The position numbers and the translations under genes are program-made. From the NCBI RefSeq assembly GCF_002149925.1, contig NZ_MSLT01000001.1:1-64000 (forward strand): a DNA stretch of 64,000 nt, given 5' to 3'. The notes below the pieces were generated by a model. It was not told the DNA's origin. It did not search any database and worked only from the letters and a program-made list of their open reading frames with translations. This DNA is from Thioflexithrix psekupsensis (GTDB taxonomy: Bacteria; Pseudomonadota; Gammaproteobacteria; Beggiatoales; Beggiatoaceae). Shown here piece after piece: positions 61,922-64,000 of this stretch; position 1 is the first letter of the stretch; each line of letters starts with the position of its first letter.

Positions 61922-62401
61922 TTAAAATAAAATGCGTTCTTCAAAATATTTTACCCGCTGACTGGCTTCTAACATCGCCGGTGTCACCACCTTAATTCCT
62001 TCCCGATCCAACGCAATACTCCCCAATCCCATTAGAGAATTGGGTGGGGTAATGGTCACCCAAAAACCACTAGAAGAAATGCTAAATGTGACTTCATATT
62101 GTTCAGCCATCACTTTGGCAGAATCACTGCGTTTATCGCGCATTTGCTGGTGAAATTCATCCACCCGCAAGAAGACTTGAGCCAAGGCTTCTGCCTCACT
62201 GGGCGTGAGTTTTAAACGGCCACCTGTCACACGTTGTGTGGCTTTAAGTATGACATAACTGCCTTCTGGAGTCTTTTCAATGTCCAATGCAGCCCGCCCC
62301 GCCGCCGCAATATTCCATGTAAACGTGTATTGACTGACTTCAAAACCCGCCGCCGTCATACTCCACAATCCCAATAGCAACACCATAATGGTTGTTTTCA
62401 T
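61922..62401 (-). CDS. Exported protein of unknown function
   Basis: This 159-residue protein has a signal peptide (VLLLGLWSMTAAGFEVS) and a soluble domain with alternating strands and helices (EGSYVILKATQRVTGGRLKL, SEAEALAQVFLRVDEFHQQM, YEVTFSISSSGFWVTITPP). I do not recognise the family. AGGAGTG lies ahead of the ATG. It probably works in the periplasm. Its 3' side faces the PilZ gene; upstream is the divergent yajC. Confidence 0.7.
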   Translation of the reverse strand: MKTTIMVLLLGLWSMTAAGFEVSQYTFTWNIAAAGRAALDIEKTPEGSYVILKATQRVTGGRLKLTPSEAEALAQVFLRVDEFHQQMRDKRSDSAKVMAEQYEVTFSISSSGFWVTITPPNSLMGLGSIALDREGIKVVTPAMLEASQRVKYFEERILF

Positions 62402-62630
62402 AATACACTCCTATGAATTTTCACAGCACGACTCTCGTTATCCCGACAATTCGCCCATATAACGCGAGGGCGACTTGCCCAAATAGTAGGAAACAGTTTA
62501 AATTAAATAGCGTTTAAATTCAAAATGTTATTTTTGCAACCACACAAATTGTACTCAGCTAATGAGCAGACGCAATAAATATGGCATAATGTCAAGTTCA
62601 TCTTGCTTAAAACAACAGAAGGAATTTTAG

Positions 62631-62957
62631 ATGGATTTTTTAATTCAACCCGCATTTGCCCAAGACGCAGCCGCTTCTGGTGGTGGTTTAGCCAGTTTAA
62701 TACCACTGGTTTTATTATTTGTGGTGTTTTATTTCTTACTCATTCGTCCCCAGACAAAACGAGTAAAAGAACACAAACAAATGGTCGAAGCATTAGCGAA
62801 AGGCGATGAAGTGGTCACTAATGGCGGTTTATTGGGTAAAATTACCGAATTAGGAGATAATTTTCTTGTTATCGAAATTGCAACCGGTGTTGAAGTGAAA
62901 ATTCAACGCATGTCTGTGGCTGCTGTCTTGCCTAAAGGCACGATGAAAACATTATAA
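62631..62957 (+). CDS. yajC: Sec translocon accessory protein YajC
   Basis: YajC is a small inner-membrane partner of SecDF. The 108 residues have one membrane helix (about 20-38, LASLIPLVLLFVVFYFLLIRP) followed by the family signature PQTKRVKEHKQMVEALAKGDEVVTNGGLLGKI. secD begins 47 bases downstream, the usual yajC-secD-secF order. An AGAAGG ribosome site precedes the ATG. Confidence 0.97.
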   Translation: MDFLIQPAFAQDAAASGGGLASLIPLVLLFVVFYFLLIRPQTKRVKEHKQMVEALAKGDEVVTNGGLLGKITELGDNFLVIEIATGVEVKIQRMSVAAVLPKGTMKTL

Positions 62958-63004
62958 AGGCAACCTGTTATTCACCACTTAACCTTTTCTTAGAAGTTTG
63001 TTTA

Positions 63005-64000
63005 ATGAACCAGTATCCTCTTTGGAAATATCTGCTCATAGGTAGCGTTATTTTTATCTGTAGCCTATACGCCCTTCCCAATCTATTTGGCGAAGACCCT
63101 GCCGTGCAAATCTCCCCGCCTTATGCGCGAGATGTCAAAATTGATGACTCGGTGCGTGAGATGGTTGCGGCTAAATTAACCGAATTAAATTTGGAGTTTA
63201 AAGAAATCGAAATGACTCCCGAAAGATTGTTGGTACGTTTTTCTAATACGGATCAGCAATTATTGGCTTATACTGAGTTATTAAAAGCCTTACCGGGATA
63301 TATTGTGGCGCAAAATTTAGCTCCAGCGACACCCTCATGGCTGATTGCTTTGGGCGCGAAACCCATGTATTTGGGATTGGATTTACGCGGTGGGGTGCAT
63401 TTCTTAATGGCCGTGGATATGAAATCGGCTCTTGTTCAAGACGAAGAACGTTATATTAATGATTTTCGTAATGTGTTGCGCGAACAAAAAATTCGCTATC
63501 GAGGAATTAACCGTTTGCCCGGAGAATCTGGGGGCATTCGGCTCAGTTTTAGTGATGCAGAATTGCGAGAACAAGCACGAAAATTTATAGCCAAAGATTA
63601 TTCTGAATTAATGATCACAGAATTTGACGGCACTGATGATTATCAATTGCATTTGCAATTTACTGAGAAAGCCTTAGAGGAAAATCGCCAACAAGCGGTG
63701 GAACAAAACATTACCACTTTGCGTAATCGTGTGAATGAATTAGGGGTTGCGGAACCGATTATTCAACGTCAAGGCACAGATCGAATTGTGGTGCAATTGC
63801 CCGGCGTGCAAGACACTGCCCGCGCTAAGGAAATTCTAGGGGCGACGGCGACATTAGAATTTCGTTTGACCGAAGGCGATATGCAGGCGTGGCAAGAAGC
63901 CCAAAGCAGCGGCCGTGCGCCTGTCAATGCGCGCTTATATCAACGTCGTGACGGCGCACCGGTGTTGTTAAAACGCAGCGTCATCGTGACGGGAGACCAA
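63005..64000 (+). CDS. secD: Protein translocase subunit SecD, 3'-truncated by window edge
   Basis: SecD is part of the SecDF complex that drives late stages of protein export with the proton gradient. The frame is open from the ATG at 63005 to the window end, 332 codons. The first membrane helix (YLLIGSVIFICSLYALPNLFG) is followed by the periplasmic P1 region. The signature LGLDLRGGVHFLMAVD is present, then QAVEQNITTLRNRVNELGVAEPIIQRQGTDRIVVQLPG, all typical. The remaining membrane helices lie beyond the window. It is co-directional with yajC. Confidence 0.97.
   Translation, partial: MNQYPLWKYLLIGSVIFICSLYALPNLFGEDPAVQISPPYARDVKIDDSVREMVAAKLTELNLEFKEIEMTPERLLVRFSNTDQQLLAYTELLKALPGYIVAQNLAPATPSWLIALGAKPMYLGLDLRGGVHFLMAVDMKSALVQDEERYINDFRNVLREQKIRYRGINRLPGESGGIRLSFSDAELREQARKFIAKDYSELMITEFDGTDDYQLHLQFTEKALEENRQQAVEQNITTLRNRVNELGVAEPIIQRQGTDRIVVQLPGVQDTARAKEILGATATLEFRLTEGDMQAWQEAQSSGRAPVNARLYQRRDGAPVLLKRSVIVTGDQ

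Noticed and set aside
1-64000. tRNA or rRNA genes
   Set aside because: The gene-free gaps were read for cloverleaf-like or ribosomal sequence and none was seen.

Overview
The window looks like chromosomal DNA of a sulfur-oxidising gammaproteobacterium of the Thiotrichales/Beggiatoa type. The pointers are FimV and ChpA-type twitching proteins, YajC-SecD, Smg-TopA, GcvT-GcvH-GcvPA, CysC, several rhodaneses, and a strongly repeated small AT-rich element built on TGTCAGAATCAGAATT. The species assignment is inference; no rRNA, tRNA or CRISPR array was seen.

Layout. 1-1.7 kb: the end of a gene-cassette-like array, with a 5'-truncated DNA cytosine methyltransferase, an attC-like site, a ribbon-helix-helix-like protein and a small membrane protein. 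1.9-3.5 kb: a membrane/coiled-coil gene broken by a MITE-like element, followed by an actin-like protein that closely resembles MamK. 3.6-11 kb: leuD, leuB, asd and a very large FimV with three families of tandem repeats. 11-17.9 kb: MoxR ATPase, rhodanese, a frameshifted DUF3592-like membrane protein, a CheW-like protein, a UDP-sugar dehydrogenase, an RDD protein and two TerD paralogues. 18-27 kb: lone GspM and GspG, an AstE/AspA-like hydrolase, an ABC-2 polysaccharide-export-type permease, a GT-C/TPR membrane protein, a periplasmic sulfurtransferase, a TPR protein and an FG-GAP repeat protein. 27-33.6 kb: gcvT-gcvH-gcvPA coupled to an unknown exported protein, a UbiH/VisC-family hydroxylase and an RND adaptor. 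33.8-37.5 kb: a three-gene unit of sigma factor, zinc-finger anti-sigma-like protein and exported M48 protease. 37.8-50.7 kb: a Met-rich coiled-coil membrane protein, rdgB, topA, smg, three two-component proteins (one with an adenylate cyclase domain), cysC, a GNAT protein, a hisN-like phosphatase, moaC and tsaE. 50.8-61 kb: an ABC-type substrate-binding protein, a two-gene island, and a ChpA-type chemotaxis kinase carried on two genes. 61-64 kb: PilZ protein, small proteins, yajC and the start of secD.

The most striking accessory piece is the 3.4 kb island at about 51.8-55.25 kb. It encodes an 837-residue protein with two separate P-loop NTPase modules (GTPase-like, then OLD/AAA_15-like). 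An overlapping downstream gene encodes a small protein with a PD-(D/E)XK-type nuclease signature. The pair is bracketed by two inverted copies of the MITE-like element and by a 33-bp exact duplication of the end of the chpA-like gene. It is a candidate, apparently unnamed, defence or conflict system. The second standout is the MamK-like actin with its MITE-disrupted partner gene.

Type IV pilus and surface-motility functions recur across the window (FimV, CheW/ChpC-like, ChpA pair, PilZ). They fit a gliding or twitching filamentous bacterium.
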